DNA from: Zingiber officinale
Taxonomy: Eukaryota; Streptophyta; Magnoliopsida; Zingiberales; Zingiberaceae
Assembly (NCBI RefSeq): GCF_018446385.1
Contig: NC_055992.1
Span: forward strand, 20,306,877-20,370,876
Length of the DNA: 64,000 nucleotides
Direction: 5' to 3'
Under the pieces are notes generated by a model. It was not told the DNA's origin. It saw only the letters and a list, made by a program, of their open reading frames with translations, and searched no databases. The stretch's first letter is position 1, and every line of letters begins with the position of its first letter. Position numbers and translations under genes: made by a program. Below are positions 1 through 11,040 of this stretch, in pieces.

Positions 1-1
1 G

Positions 2-1426
2 CACTTGAAGCTGCCGCGGCCAAAGGAAATGGAGACGCTCGGCATCCAGCCGGTCGGCTCTAATGAAGAAGAGAGTGGGACAAATGTTGGCGAGTCGGCC
101 TCTCAGGCTTCTCTCCCAGAGACAGCGGCTAGCGCAACTGTTAGCCAAGAACCTTCCACTCGGGAGGAAGGCTCCGCTCAGGAAGAAGAGCGGCCTCTCC
201 AACAAAAGAGGCGCCGAGTGGAGACTCCCCTTCGGTCGGCTACGTCCGCGATTCAGCCATCCGCCCGGATCACTGCAAGCGCTCTCGGCAAGGCTCCAGA
301 GGTCGAAGCTATCTCATCCGACCGGACCCCATCTCAATTGGGCGCGCCGGGGGACCCTCTTGAGGTCGTTCAAATCAGCGTCCTTTCACCCACTTCCCGC
401 CGAGTCCAACGTTCAGCAATTTTATCCTAATTTTCTGCGCCGGCCTCCGATCCTCTTCCATCCTCAGCTCGGACGACCCCCAGCCATGGCCGCACTGTTA
501 GGGTCACCTTGCATCTCCCCACCGAGGAGATTTTACCCGAGTCCGAGCGGCCTACCGCGCCCGAGCATACAATCACCCTGAAGGGGCCCCTAGCCGAAAT
601 GTGGGCCGACGCTCGGGCGCGCGTCGCGATGATCCCCCTCCACAATTTGGCCAACAACCACATGCAAGAGGGCACGGGGGTAAGTTCGTTTTCTCCCAAG
701 TTTTTTATGCATTCTTTCCGATCGGCCTATTAATGATTTTGTTAATTGCAGAGATGGGTAGAAGAGATAGCTATCTCCAACCGCCTGGCGATGGTGGACG
801 AAGAATTGAGAATACTGAAGGCTGCAGGCGGTCCGCCAGGCTCCCAAGGCCCTTCGTACACCAATCTGCAGAAGGAGCTGAAGAAGGCCCAAGATTTGTT
901 GGTGGCCGAGCAGAAGAAGACAGCCGATCAGGCTCACACATTGGCCGAGCTCGAGCGCGTGAATAAATCTCTAGATCGCAAGATAAGCCTGGCGACTGAG
1001 CGGAAGAACACGGCTATCTCTGATCTGGAGAAAAAGAATGTCGAGGCTCGGGGCTTGGAGCAGAAAGTTAAAGAGTTGATGGAGCAGCTAGATGGAGAGA
1101 AGGCGGGCCGCTCGGCCGATGCAAACAAGCATAAGGACGAATTGCAAACTCTGCAGGAGTCCCTCGCCGCCTCCCAAGCGGCCTTTAAAGAATATCAAGA
1201 GGCCGAGCCAAGCCGGGTCGCTGCCCTGAGACAGAATTACATCCGCTCGCCCGAATTTTCGGAGAAAGTTTGCGAGCGAACGTACACTGCTTTTGACCTT
1301 GCTATGACCGCCACCAACACATATTTAAAGTCCAAGGGTCTTCTTCCCGACTCTGCTCTTATCCCGGCCGTAGATCAAGTGGTACTCCTCGACAACATCC
1401 CGAAGGATCTTTACGATTATTTATAA
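2..1426 (+). pseudogene. Antisense ORF of element A: C-terminal part, two exons, coiled coil
   Basis: This ORF runs opposite to gag-pol. Exon up to 679 encodes an acidic, Ser/Thr/Pro-rich linker and the conserved block containing LKGPLAEMWADARARV. A GT-AG intron of 72 nt (680-751; donor GTAAGT, acceptor TTGCAG) separates it in phase 0 from exon 752-1426, which encodes about 220 residues of heptad-rich coiled coil (LEKKNVEARGLEQKVKELM) and a conserved tail ending at a TAA. One in-frame TAA at 428-430 breaks the linker. The homologous ORF of element B shows that the missing N-terminus, left of the window, should carry a Transposase_28-type domain. Its function is unknown; a role as an accessory or structural protein is only conjecture. 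The intron is inferred from frame continuity and from an intron at the same point in B. Confidence 0.75.
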
Positions 1427-1747
1427 TAGAAGCTTAAATGTAACCTGGCCGCTCAGCAAAAAACTATCACCTTTTGTAACTCGGCCGCTCGGCCTTACTT
1501 TATTTAATGTTATCCTTTCTTGCTTTTTCTTTTGCTAATCAATGCGCATGCCGTCTGCTCGCCCCTTATCACACCTCTTGTGTGTTCGAAAGGGATTTTT
1601 ACGAAGTATTTTGCGTAACTTTTCCGCTCGGCCGAATATGTCCTGCTTCGACAGAAGAGGTTGTTCGCTGGATGTTGATCAAGTACTTTTGGGTACTTGG
1701 CCGATCAACTAAACGACTCACGCGTGAAACCTCTTTATTGAATTCGT

Positions 1748-2590
1748 CCGTCCGGAGGGTTTATAGTCGTCGGCTCAACTCTCGATATTTAACGTCGGAG
1801 CTCGACGGTCTTCCGCTTGGAGGTTTATAGTCGCCGGCTCGACTCTCGATTTTTAACGTCGAAGCTCGACGGTCTTCCGGCCGGAGGGATTATAGACGCC
1901 GGTTCGTCTCTCAATTTTTAACGTCGGAGCTCGACGGTCTTCCGGCCGGAGGGTTTATAGACGCCGGTTCGTCTCTCGATTTTTAACGTCGAAGCTCGAC
2001 GGTCTTCCGGCCGGAGGGTTTATAGACGCCGATTTGTCTCTCGATTTTTAACGTCGGAGCTCGACGGTCTTCCGGCCGGAGGGTTTATAGACGCCGGTTC
2101 GTCTCTCGATTTTTAACGTCGGAGCTCGACGGTCTTCCGCTCGGAGGGTTTATAGTCGCCGGCTCGACTCTCGATTTTTAACGTCGGAGCTCGACGGTCT
2201 TCCGCTCGGAGGGTTTATAGTCGCCGGCTCGACTCTCGATTTTTAACGTCGGAGCTCGACGGTCTTCCGGCCGGAGGGTTTATAGTCGCCGGCTCGACTC
2301 TCGATTTTTAATGTCGGAGCTCGACGGTCTTCCACTCGGAGGGTTTATAGTCGCTGGCTCGACTCTCGATTTTTAACGTTGGAGCTCGACGGTCTTCCGC
2401 TCAGAGGGTTTATAGTCGCTGGCTTGACTCTCGATTTTTAACGTCAGAGCTCGACGGTCTTCCGCTCGGAGGGTTTATAGTCGCCGGCTCGACTCTCGAT
2501 TTTTAACGTCAGAGCTCGACGGTCTTCCGCTCAGAGGGTTTATAGTCGCCGGCTCGACTCTCGATTTTTAACGTCGGAGCTCGACGGCCT
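1748..2590. repeat. 65-bp tandem array in element A, about 13 copies
   Basis: A unit of about 65 bp, recognisable by TTTATAGTCGCCGGCTCGAC and GAGCTCGACGGTCTTCCG, repeats head to tail about 13 times with scattered substitutions. It lies between the end of pol and the end of the antisense ORF, that is, in the 3' untranslated region of the retrotransposon. Element B has a related 63-bp array in the same place (43345-43905). Long ORFs crossing the array are by-products of the repeat. Confidence 0.92.
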
Positions 2591-2712
2591 TTAAGGCTAA
2601 TTTTAACACTGCCGTTCGGCGAAGCTATTTGCCATCCTTTTATCATTTCTGCTTCCTGCATTACAAGGACATAGGTGACCAAAACATATGTAAAATTACA
2701 TCAGCGCACCTC

Positions 2713-4232
2713 TCACCCAGCTCGGTATGGCTGGAGATGATTCGCGCTCCATGGTCGATCTAGCCGCCGTCCGTCTTCATCCTCCAAATAATAAGCACCC
2801 GAGCGGAGCTTTTCGATGACTTTGAAGGGGCCCGCCCAAGGAGCTTCCAGTTTGCCGACGTCACCGACCGGCTTTACTTTCTTCCAGATAAGGTCGCCAA
2901 CTTGGAATGCTCTAGGGATCACGCGCCGGTTGTAGTTCTGCTTCATTCTTTGCCGGTACGCCATCAGCCGGACGGACGCCTTGGCTCGCTCCTCATTGAC
3001 CAAATCCAACTCCATGTTCCTCCACTCGGTGTTACCATCATCATAATTCTGGATCCGGACGGACTCGACACCAACTTCAACCGGGATCACCGCTTCGCCG
3101 CCATACACCAAATGGAATGGAGTGACGCCTGTTCCTTCCTTTGGGGTCGTGTGGATAGCCCATAAGACGCCCGGCAGCTCGTCCACCCAGCTTCCTCCCA
3201 TGTGGTCGAGCCGAGCCCGAAGAATGCGAAGAATCTCCCGATTGGCTACTTCCGCTTGGCCGTTGCTCTGGGGATACGCCATGGAAGTAAAGTGTTGCTC
3301 GATGTCATAACTTTCGCACCATTCTTCGAGCTGCTTCCCTACGAACTGTCGTCTGTTATCATATACGAGCCGGCGAGGGATGCCGAACCGACAGATTATA
3401 TGTTGCCAGATAAACTTCTTGACCATCTGCTCGGTGATCTTGGCTAGCGGCTCGGCCTCCACCCATTTGGAAAAATAGTCGACCGTCACCAGTAGAAATT
3501 TCCGCTGCCCAGTCACCATAGGAAACGGACCCACAATATCCATTCCCCATTGGTCGAACGGACAGGACACGGTAGCTGCTTTCATTTCCTCCACCGGTCG
3601 GTGGGAGAAGTTATGATACTTCTGGCAGGAAAGGCATGTCGCGACGGTCCGAGCGGCGTCTGCTTGCAGGGTCGGCCAAAAGTATCCGGCCAGTAGGATC
3701 TTCTTAGCCAGCGATCGTCCGCCCGGATGCCCTCCGCACGATCCTTGATGCACTTCTTGGAGGATGTACGCCGCGTCTTCCGATCTCACGCATTTCAAAA
3801 GCAGGCGGGAGAAAGCCTTCTTGTAGAGTTGATCTCTAATGAGTGTGAATCGGCCAACTCTCCTCCTCAGTAGCTGGGCTTCATCCCAATCGGACGGTGT
3901 AGCACCCGAGCGGAGAAACTCCATGATGGGTGTCCTCCAATCGCTCGGAAACGTGAGGCCCTCCATCCGGTCGACGTGCGCCACCAAAGATACTTGTTCA
4001 ATTGGCTGCTGGATGACGACCGAGGATATTGAACTTGCGAGTTTAGCTAGCTCATCTGCAGCCTGGTTCTCCTCTCGGGGTATCTTCTGGATAATAACCT
4101 CTCTAAAGTTGGCCTTGAGCTTTTCAAAGGCTTCAGCGTAGAGCTTGAGCCGAGCGTTGTTAATCTCAAAAGTGCCTGAGAGTTGCTGAGCGGCCAACTG
4201 GGAGTCCGAATGAATTGTCACTCGACCAGCTC
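2713..4232 (-). pseudogene. Element A pol: second RNase H (C-terminal half) and integrase
   Basis: An open frame of 502 codons. Residues 1-75 are the C-terminal half of an archaeal-type RNase H (HSDSQLAAQQL, then NQAADELAKLAS). Residues about 158-199 form the HHCC zinc finger of integrase (H158, H165, C196, C199). The catalytic core has D228, D288 and E324, the D-D-35-E spacing of retroviral-type integrases, which insert the cDNA into the host chromosome. The tail has a GPF-like module and ends with TGA at 2713-2715, with no chromodomain, as expected for Tat elements. The core is intact by eye although residue 290 reads R where G is usual (DNRRQF; B has DNGR). The frame is cut off from RT by the duplication at 4233-4264. 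Confidence 0.88.
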
Positions 4233-4264
4233 CTACATGCCGGGCTGCCTACATGCCGGGCTGC
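4233..4264. repeat. 16-bp tandem duplication that breaks the second RNase H
   Basis: The 16-mer CTACATGCCGGGCTGC occurs twice back to back (4233-4248 and 4249-4264). The same region of element B has a single copy. Sixteen bases shift the frame between the N- and C-terminal halves of the second RNase H. Confidence 0.85.
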
Positions 4265-4474
4265 CTGCAGGCCGGCTATGAGGGCTTCGTACTCCGCTTC
4301 GTTATTTGTGGCTCTGTAGTCCAGCCGAACGGATAGATGCATTCGTTCTTCTTGTGGAGATAGCAATACTACACCAATCCCGCTCCCGAGCCGAGTGGAC
4401 GATCCGTCCACAAATATTTTCCACATAGCTTCGGGCTCTGGCTTTTGTACTTCTGTGACAAAATCTTCCAAGGA
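4249..4474 (-). pseudogene. Element A pol: second (archaeal-type) RNase H, N-terminal half
   Basis: The minus frame shows WKIFVDGSSTRLGSGIGVVL followed by NNEAEYEALIAGLQAARHVG, the hallmark N-terminal half of plant archaeal-type RNase H (catalytic D in FVDGSS and E in NEAEYEAL). It lies directly after the RT-RNase H domain, separated from it by an in-frame TAG at 4475-4477. Element B has CAG at that codon, so this is a simple nonsense change. The other half of the domain is in the frame ending at 2713. Confidence 0.85.
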
Positions 4475-6118
4475 CTACGCCTTTATCGCCGAACGGGGTT
4501 GATATTGAATGTCGAATTCGCTCAACTCCGTGGTCCATTTGATGAGCCGTCCGGATGCCTCTGGGTTCAACAGCACTCTTCCCAAAGGGCTATTCGTCCG
4601 GACGATGATAGTATGTGCCAAGAAATAGGGGCGAAGTCTCCGAACGGCGAGGACCAAAGCAAAAGCCAGCTTCTCGAGCCCAGTGTAGCGAGATTCAGCG
4701 TCTTTTAAAATATGGCTTAAGAAATACACAGGCTCTTCTCCGCTCGCCCTCACTAATGCCGAGCCCACTGCTTGCTCAGTTGAAGATAGATAGATACAAA
4801 GTGGCTCACCCACAGCTGGCTTGGCTAGCACAGGCAAAGAGTTCAGATATGTTTTCAATTCTTCTAACGTCCGATCGCATTCTTCATCCCAATGAAACTT
4901 AGTGGCTTTGCGCAGGATCTTGAAAAACAGGAGGCTCCGGTCGGCTGTCTTTGAGATGAATCTGGACAGTGCTGTTATCCAACCGATCAAGCGCTGCACT
5001 TCCCTCAGATTTCTTGGGGGCGGCATATCTTGTAATGCTTTCACCTTGCTGGGATTTGCCTCGATGCCCCGCTCGGTCACTATATAGCCCAAAAATCGCC
5101 CACCTTTTGCTCCGAACAGGCACTTATGAGGGTTCAGCTTAACTCCATATTTCCGCAGTGTTCGGAAAGTCTCCTCCATGTCTTCAAAGAGATCGGCCGC
5201 TCGGATGGACTTGATGAGAATATCATCCATGTACACTTCCAAATTTCGTCTGATCTGCTCCTTGAACACTTTGTTCATCAAGCGCTGGTAAGTTGCTCCC
5301 GCGTTCTTCAGTCCGAAGGGCATCACATTGTAGCAATAAGTGTCGTCGGCTGTAACGAAGCTGACCTTCTCTTGATCCTCTCGGGCGAGCGACACTTGAT
5401 GGTAGCTCTGATAAGCGTCGAGCATGCATATCAACTCGCAGCTGGCTGTGGAGTCCACCAGTTGATCGATCCGGGGCAGAGGATAAAAATCCTTCGGGCA
5501 CGCTTTGTTGAGATCCCGGAAATCGATGCACACTCTCCACTTGTTGCCCGACTTGGAGACTAGTACCACGTTCGCCAGCCAGCTCGGGAACTGAACCTCG
5601 CGTATGTGGCCGGCCTCCAGGAGCTTCTCGACCTCCGCTCGGATGATGGCATTTTGTTCAGCGCTGAAGTCCCTCTTCCTTTGCTTCACCGGCCGAGAGT
5701 CCGGTCGAACGTGAAGCTCGTGCTGCGCTATACTCGGCGAAATTCCGGGTAGCTCATGCGTCGACCAAACGAAGACATCACAGTTTCTCTCGAGTCATTT
5801 GATCACTTCCTCTTTCTGGCTTGCCTCCAGATCGGCCGCAATAAATGTGGTGGCCTCCGATCGGGTCGGGTGAATCTGCACTTCCTCTTTATCTTCATAA
5901 ATCAAAGAGGGTGGTTTTTCGGTTATAGCGTTCACCTCGATCCGTGGCTTCTTCCGAGCGGAGTTTAGGTCAGCTTGGACCATCTCGACGTAGCATCGCC
6001 GAGCCACCAGCTGGTCTCCTCGTACTTCTCCCACTTTATCTTCCACGGGGAACTTGATTTTCTGGTGGAAGGTAGAGACGACCGCTCGGAACTCGCTAAG
6101 CGCCGGTCGCCCCAAGAT
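4475..6118 (-). pseudogene. Element A pol: reverse transcriptase and Ty3/gypsy RNase H
   Basis: This is the reverse transcriptase of the element, which copies its RNA into cDNA. Visible motifs in order: WRVCIDFRDLNKACPKDFYPLP, YQ(S)YHQV, VMPFGLKNAGATYQRLMN, the active site VYMDDILIKS, FLGYIV, then the connection and RNase H with PVYFLSHILKDAESRYTGLEK and WTTELSEFDIQYQPR. Upstream in the same frame, 5798-6118 holds the spacer from protease, separated by a TGA at 5795-5797 (element B has Cys there). The frame ends at TAG 4475-4477. With two stops it cannot yield a full polyprotein. Confidence 0.88.
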
Positions 6119-6440
6119 AACGTTGTATGCTAGGGGGAGTCGACCACGACGAAGTTTGCAGTCCGCGTCCTTCTGAGCAGCTCCTCTCCCAGCGAAATGG
6201 TCAGCCGGATCTGTCCGACCGGCCGAACTTCATTGCCCGTAAACCCGTAAAGGGGGTTGTCATGGGCAGCAGCTCGGCTTGATCAATTTGCAATTGGTCG
6301 AAGGCCTTTTTGAAAATAATATTGGCCGAGCTTCCTGTATCAATGAAAACGCAGTGAATAGTGTAGTTGGCTATTATTGCTTTGATGAGAAGGGCGTCGT
6401 CATGAGGCACTTCAACTCCCTCCAAGTCCCTGGGCCCGAA
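6119..6440 (-). pseudogene. Element A aspartic protease
   Basis: Minus-strand residues IHCVFIDTGSSANIIFKKAF contain the DTGSS active-site motif of retroviral-type aspartic proteases, which cut the Gag-Pol polyprotein. The downstream flap region AYNVILGRPALSEFR is in another frame, because a 1-nt deletion near 6135 (compare element B at 47418) shifts the frame. The segment is thus inactive. Confidence 0.8.
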
Positions 6441-7860
6441 GCTGATTCGGGTCTGCTCGCCCGTTCCTGACTGCAGCCGACCGCATGGATCTGGAGCTGC
6501 CTGACGCTCGCCTTCCTTGCTCGGTTAGAGTCACCTCCGGTCGGCCCGCCAGCTATAATGTTGATTTCGCCTCGGGAAGTGTTGTTTCTATTTTCTTCTT
6601 CCCGAGCGGACGGTCTAGGCCACTCCCTAGACATCCGGGGATTCTCACGCCTCGGAGTATGATGCTGCTCAGGAGTCTGTCTTTGCCGCCTGTCGGGTAT
6701 CATCCGATCGGCTTCACAAGGTCTCTGTCGCCTGTCGGATGATGGCAATCGACGGCCGCCACTCCGGGAAACGGGGTGGGCGATCAGAGGAAGGCTCCGG
6801 CAATCTCTTGTATTGTGCGTATCCGTCCGGTGGAATGAGCAAAACATAGGGTCCATACCTTTTTCTTTGGTCTGGGCCGCTCGGCCACTACCTCTTGGAC
6901 ATGGGACCTCGCATGGTGAGAGCGGATTGCTTCAGCCCGCGGTCCTCTGGGCGGCTCTGGACGAGTGACAGGCTTCCGCTCGGCAGTTGGGACTTCTTTC
7001 CTTCGAGCCGCCTGGGCTTCCTCCACATTGATGTATTCATTGGCCCGGTGTAACATATGATCGTAGTCTCGGGACGACTTCCGAATGAGCGATCGGAAGA
7101 AGTCACCGTCCACGAGGCCTTGCGTGAACGCGTTCATCATCGTTTCTGAGGTGGCCGTTGGAATGTCCATGGCCACGTGGTTGAATCGCTGGATATAAGC
7201 TCTGAGCGGCTCTCGGGGCTCTTGCTTGATGGCGAACAGGCTGAACTTGTCTTCTGATAATGCCGACTGCTTGCAAAGTGGTGGAGGAAAGCCGTGCAGA
7301 AGTCTTTGAAACTTGTGATGGATCCGTCCGGCAACCTCCGAAACCACCGTTGAGCCGATCCCGAGAGGGTGATAAGGAAAACACGACACTTCACTCCATC
7401 TGTATACTGATGAAGGGTAGTTGTGTTGTCGAACTTACCCAAATGATCGTTCGGGTCGGTGGTTCCGTTGTATTCACCGATCGCCGGGGGCACATAGTGT
7501 TTTGGCAGAGGGTCTCGCAGAATGGCCTCCGAGAATTACCGGTTGATCTGCTCGGGGGGCCTTGCCTTTTTTGTTGTCTCGTATTGGCACTTCGTCTGAT
7601 GAAGATCCTCGATCACGATTAACTGCTGCGGCTTCCGGAGGCGTGCGGAATAGGGCCCGATGAAATGGAACCGTGGCCTGAGGTGCTTCCGCTCGGCCCC
7701 CTGATACTGATGTCGCCTGCTGCTCAATCCGCTCGGCTTGCGACTTCTGTCTCTGTTGTTCCACAAGCTTAGCTGCTCTTGTCTCGATCAGAGCGTCGAG
7801 CTCTTCTGTGGAGAGCATCACCGAGTGCGGTCGTCCAGCTTCGTCCATTGCTTCTGATCG
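6441..7860 (-). pseudogene. Element A gag (frameshifted)
   Basis: The start is set by MDEAGRPHSVMLSTEELDAL near 7850, close to the primer-binding site, matching element B's gag start METGRQ-type region at 49238. Then follow a Gln-rich stretch, the retrotransposon gag core (TTDPNDHLGKFDNTTTLHQY, FLITLSGSAQRWFRRLP) and, after a 1-nt deletion near 7250, AYIQRFNHVAMDIPT and NEYINVEEAQAARRKE. A zinc-finger-like CSFHRTDTHNTRDC follows near 6840. Gag would form the virus-like particle. Several frame changes make it non-functional. Confidence 0.82.
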
Positions 7861-7879
7861 GATGCAGGTTAAGTTCCCA

Positions 7880-7891
7880 CAGACGGCGCCA
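7880..7891 (-). other. Primer-binding site of element A
   Basis: On the minus strand TGGCGCCGTCTG begins three bases inside the 5' LTR boundary. TGGCGCCGT is complementary to the 3' end of plant tRNA-Asp (from memory), the primer type I expect for Tat elements. It fixes the polarity of element A as minus. Confidence 0.75.
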
Positions 7892-7894
7892 AAT

Positions 7895-8745
7895 TGATCC
7901 TGTCCGAATCGCTGAATCAACGGACGCTGGGCACGTGGCGCTCTCCTAGTTGCTGACGTAGATCTCCGACCGGTCGTATGGAGCTCCGGCGAACCTACAA
8001 AGAAGTCGGGCCGAGAAGAGGTTCCCGACGACGACCCTCCGACACTCAAGTCAGGCAAGTGGACAACAAAGAAGTGGCTCTGAATATGCAAGAATACGTA
8101 CCTCTAGCGAAGTGTGAGGCTCCTTATATAGAGCTGGGAAGGGGCTCACGCACACATACCGAGGTGACTACGTGTCCTCAGCCCATACCTCAGTATGGGC
8201 TTGTCAAAAAAGCTTACCTAACACCATACTGCTACAGTCCGAGCACATCTCTGATGGGACAGCGGAACTCTCTGTCATAAGATCCTGCGTATGGTCTGCT
8301 CATCGAACATACCCGCTGTCAGAAGATGTTTCTTTGTCCTTTTCTCTTCTTACTCCCTGCCGAGTGTCCGGCCGGTCGGCAGTCCCCTCACGTCCGGCCG
8401 GTCACATGTGCTGGTCCACTTAGGAGATTCCCGGTAGTGTGCTCTGTGGAGACTTAGCAGTATTGCTACTTTATGCCTTCGGGCAAGCGTGCTATCCGCT
8501 CGGCCATACGATCCTGTTCAACATGAGCGTCGTAACTCCGACTCCCGCCGGGGTGCCTTTGCTTTCAGTTAGACACCGGTCGGCTGGTCGGTCGGTCGAT
8601 CCACCCTTTTCCGGTCGTCCGGTCGGTCCAACCTTTTCCGATCGTCCTGTCGGTCCACCCTTCTCCGATAGTCCTTTTAACCTTTTAACTTCCACGTGGC
8701 GTTGACTTCTCGAAACGGGGGTCCCCTGTTCTTACCGCCGGATCA
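7895..8745 (-). repeat. 5' LTR of element A
   Basis: The LTR is 851 bp. On plus it starts TGATCCTGTCCG and ends CGCCGGATCA, giving a perfect 6-bp terminal inversion (TGATCC/GGATCA). It abuts the primer-binding site. A TATA box on minus (TATATAAGGA, 8122-8130) fits transcription leftward into gag. The region 8560-8670 contains short imperfect GGTCGGTC/CCGGTCGTCCGGT repeats. Confidence 0.88.
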
Positions 8746-8794
8746 TAATTAATTCATTAGAATATTTATGGTCCAATGAATGTGAATGCTAGAC

Positions 8795-9530
8795 ATGGAA
8801 GTTTTTATTTTTGTTATATTTATTGATGATTTCACACGTTTTAGTCATATGTATTTGATCTCTCATAAATCTGAAGTATTAGATTGCTTTAATCGTTGTT
8901 TGGATGAAATTGAGAATTAATTAGAACATAAGGTTAAAACCTTATGCATTGATCATGGGAATGAATATTTGTCTGATTAATTCAAGACAATATGTAATGA
9001 GAAAAAGATCATTAGACATCTAACTATTTCTAGAAATCCACAGTAAAATGGGGTTGCTGAAAGAAGAAATTGAACTCTTCTAAATATGATTAGGTCTATG
9101 ATGACTCATGCAAATTTGCTGATCTCCTATTTGGGAGATGCATTATTAGCTGCAACATATATATATTTCATCGAGTGTCTTTTAAATTTGTTCCATTTAC
9201 TCCATATAAACACTGGACAGACAGAAAACCAGATTTGAGTAATCTGAGATCTTGGAGATCAGTTACCTACGTTCATGATAATACTCACAAATATGAAAAA
9301 TTAGGACATAGGGGTAAGAAGTATATCTTTATAATGTATTCTGATACTTCTAAGGGTTATGTCTTCATTGGTGAGCAATACAATGGAATCATTTCTGAAA
9401 TAGAATTAAGAGATGTTACTTTTTTCGAAACTGAATTTCCAACAAGGGATGAAGTTGATAAGATCATTCCTTTATTTATAATAAAAAAAATAATATTCCT
9501 TTATCAATGAATAAGACATCACGAGAGATA
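8795..9530 (+). pseudogene. Ty1/copia integrase core remnant
   Basis: Across frames the plus strand reads IDDFTRFSHMYLISHKSEVLDCF, a degenerate CIDHGNEYLS and GVAERRN, which are the D, D and E blocks of a copia integrase core, followed by LGHRGKKYIFIMYSDTSKGY-type residues of the region downstream. There are many stops and frameshifts. No LTR or other domain of this element is recognisable next to it. Element A's LTR ends 50 bp to the left, so A may have inserted into it. Confidence 0.75.
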
Positions 9531-9828
9531 TCTAAATTTAGTCAATTTAGTAGGAATGATTTACAAAAGAATAATTTAATTTCTCAATAGACTAATCTTT
9601 AAATAAATAGTCGTCAGATTATTTTTTTAGAAAAAATTTTAAAATTATTTCCTTACAATTTTTCTTTGATTTAGCATTCACCCAAAAAAAAAATAATGAA
9701 TAAAAGTGTTCTGTCTAAATTTATTTTACGATCAAGCATATCAATAATATTTTTACTTTATTCATTCATTAATTTTAATTTTATTTCGCAAATGGATCAC
9801 TTAAATTGGAACCCTGAAATATAATTAA

Positions 9829-11040
9829 TTAATTAGCAAACAAAATTTCTTGCATAACTAATTTCCTGGCCTTGTTGATGGTCATGAAACAGAGATACAA
9901 GTGCTCTTCCAGCTCATCCAGCTGTCGGCTAAAGCTCCCCACGCTTCTCACCGCCTGCTGCACCACCTCCTCCGTCATCCACCTCCCTCCGCCGCCTTCC
10001 TCCTCGTCGCCGCCGCCCCACTTGCACAGCCGCAGCAGCCTCCTCGCGTGCTCTGCTTCGTCGCGCAACCGCGCCACCAACCGACTTATCGTGTCCAAAT
10101 CCCGGTTCAGTATGTACGCCCCCCGAGCCGCCGCATCCAACTGCGCGATCCCACGGTCTAGCCGCCGAGCCGACCTGCCACCCCGACCCACTCCGGCCGA
10201 TACCAGCCCTGGCAGCGCCGCCGCGGCCACGACGGCGTGGATAGGCACGCAGGCGACGACAATCGACGCCGACGCTACGAACACGACCACGCAAACGGAA
10301 GCCGCCGCGCGCTTGATCCGGCGGAGACGCTGCCGCTTCGCTCGCGCCTTCTTCCGGCCGGACTCGAGCCGGTCGAGCAGGCTGACGGACCTCTCCCGAA
10401 CCGACTGGAACTTGCTCTGAGACACGCCGAAAGGATCGAAGCGGGCGTCGCCGGATTTGCTCACGTAATCACCGACGGCTCGGAGGGCGTCGCGAGAAGG
10501 GCGGCTCCCGGAGAGGAGGGAGTGCACCGCGGCCTTGAGCGGGCGGAAGCGGCGGCGCGTTCTGTCGATTTCCTGGAAGAGGAGGCCGAAGAGGAGAGAG
10601 GCGTCGGCTGTCCCTGCGTAGTAATCGGTGAGGAGGGCGCGCGTCTCCAGCCAGAGGGAGCCCGGCTTGAGGTGGCCGAGGATTTTGGAGACGGTAGTCT
10701 GGTCGGGGCTGAGGAGGTTCTCAGCGAGGAAGCCACCGACGCTCTTTCCTCTCCTCGCCGATATCGGCAGCTTCAGGGCGGCGCCGTGTTCCAACTCGTG
10801 GTCCAACACCTGCGCCCAGAACTCGTGGTATGACTCGGTGCGGAAGGCGCTCGCATACTCCTCTGTGAGGTCGAAGCTCGAAGCCGCGATCGGTGCAACA
10901 ACTTCACATCTTCTTCCTGAAATTTGCATGATATTAATGCACGTTAATTAATTATGTGCAATTCGTATATATAAACATGCAACATTACCTCTTCGAACTT
11001 GATTTTTACAGTCTCGAAATAAGCTGAAATCTATGCGCAT
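9829..11040 (-). CDS. UPF0496 (DUF677) family protein, At3g19330-like, two exons
   Basis: Exon 2 (9829-10916) alone is open from an internal ATG at 10929, but that ATG lies inside a likely intron. A GT-AG intron of 72 nt (10917-10988, AT-rich, TTTCAG acceptor) joins in frame to a 52-nt exon (10989-11040) starting MRIDFSLFRDCKNQ. The spliced product is 379 aa. It shows the family block FDLTEEYASAFRTESYHEFW, a helical and basic middle part, two closely spaced hydrophobic segments at about 224-260 (VCVVVFVASASIVVACVP and HAVVAAAALPGLVSAG) and a C-terminal helical part. The family is plant-specific and of unknown biochemical function; the hydrophobic pair suggests membrane association. The coding sequence is GC-rich, unlike its AT-rich flanks. 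No break is seen. The start remains a prediction; the alternative start at 10929 would give 366 aa. Confidence 0.85.

Larger units (their letters stand above)
1..8745 (-). mobile_element. Tat-lineage Ty3/gypsy LTR retrotransposon, element A (cut by window start)
   Basis: Read on the minus strand the order is 5' LTR (7895-8745), primer-binding site, gag, protease, RT-RNase H, a second archaeal-type RNase H, integrase, tandem array, then an antisense ORF (plus strand). RT before integrase defines Ty3/gypsy. The extra RNase H and the antisense ORF are marks of the plant Tat group. The distal 3' LTR lies left of position 1, so the target duplication cannot be checked; the five bases after the LTR are TAATT. 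The coding region is dead: stops in the antisense ORF and the RT/RNase H frame, a 16-bp duplication in the second RNase H and frameshifts in gag and protease. Element B is a diverged relative with the same plan. Confidence 0.9.

Noticed and set aside
1748-2590. CRISPR-like array
   Set aside because: Units are contiguous and 65 bp long with no unique spacers, and the DNA is plant nuclear.
2902-5563. Several plus-strand ORFs opposite pol of element A (for example 5126-5563)
   Set aside because: They are shadows of the minus-strand pol frames, which carry clear RT, RNase H and integrase motifs.
9872-10833. Plus-strand and other-frame ORFs of 80-200 codons over the UPF0496 gene
   Set aside because: High GC content gives long antisense frames; only the minus frame has family motifs and coherent splice sites.
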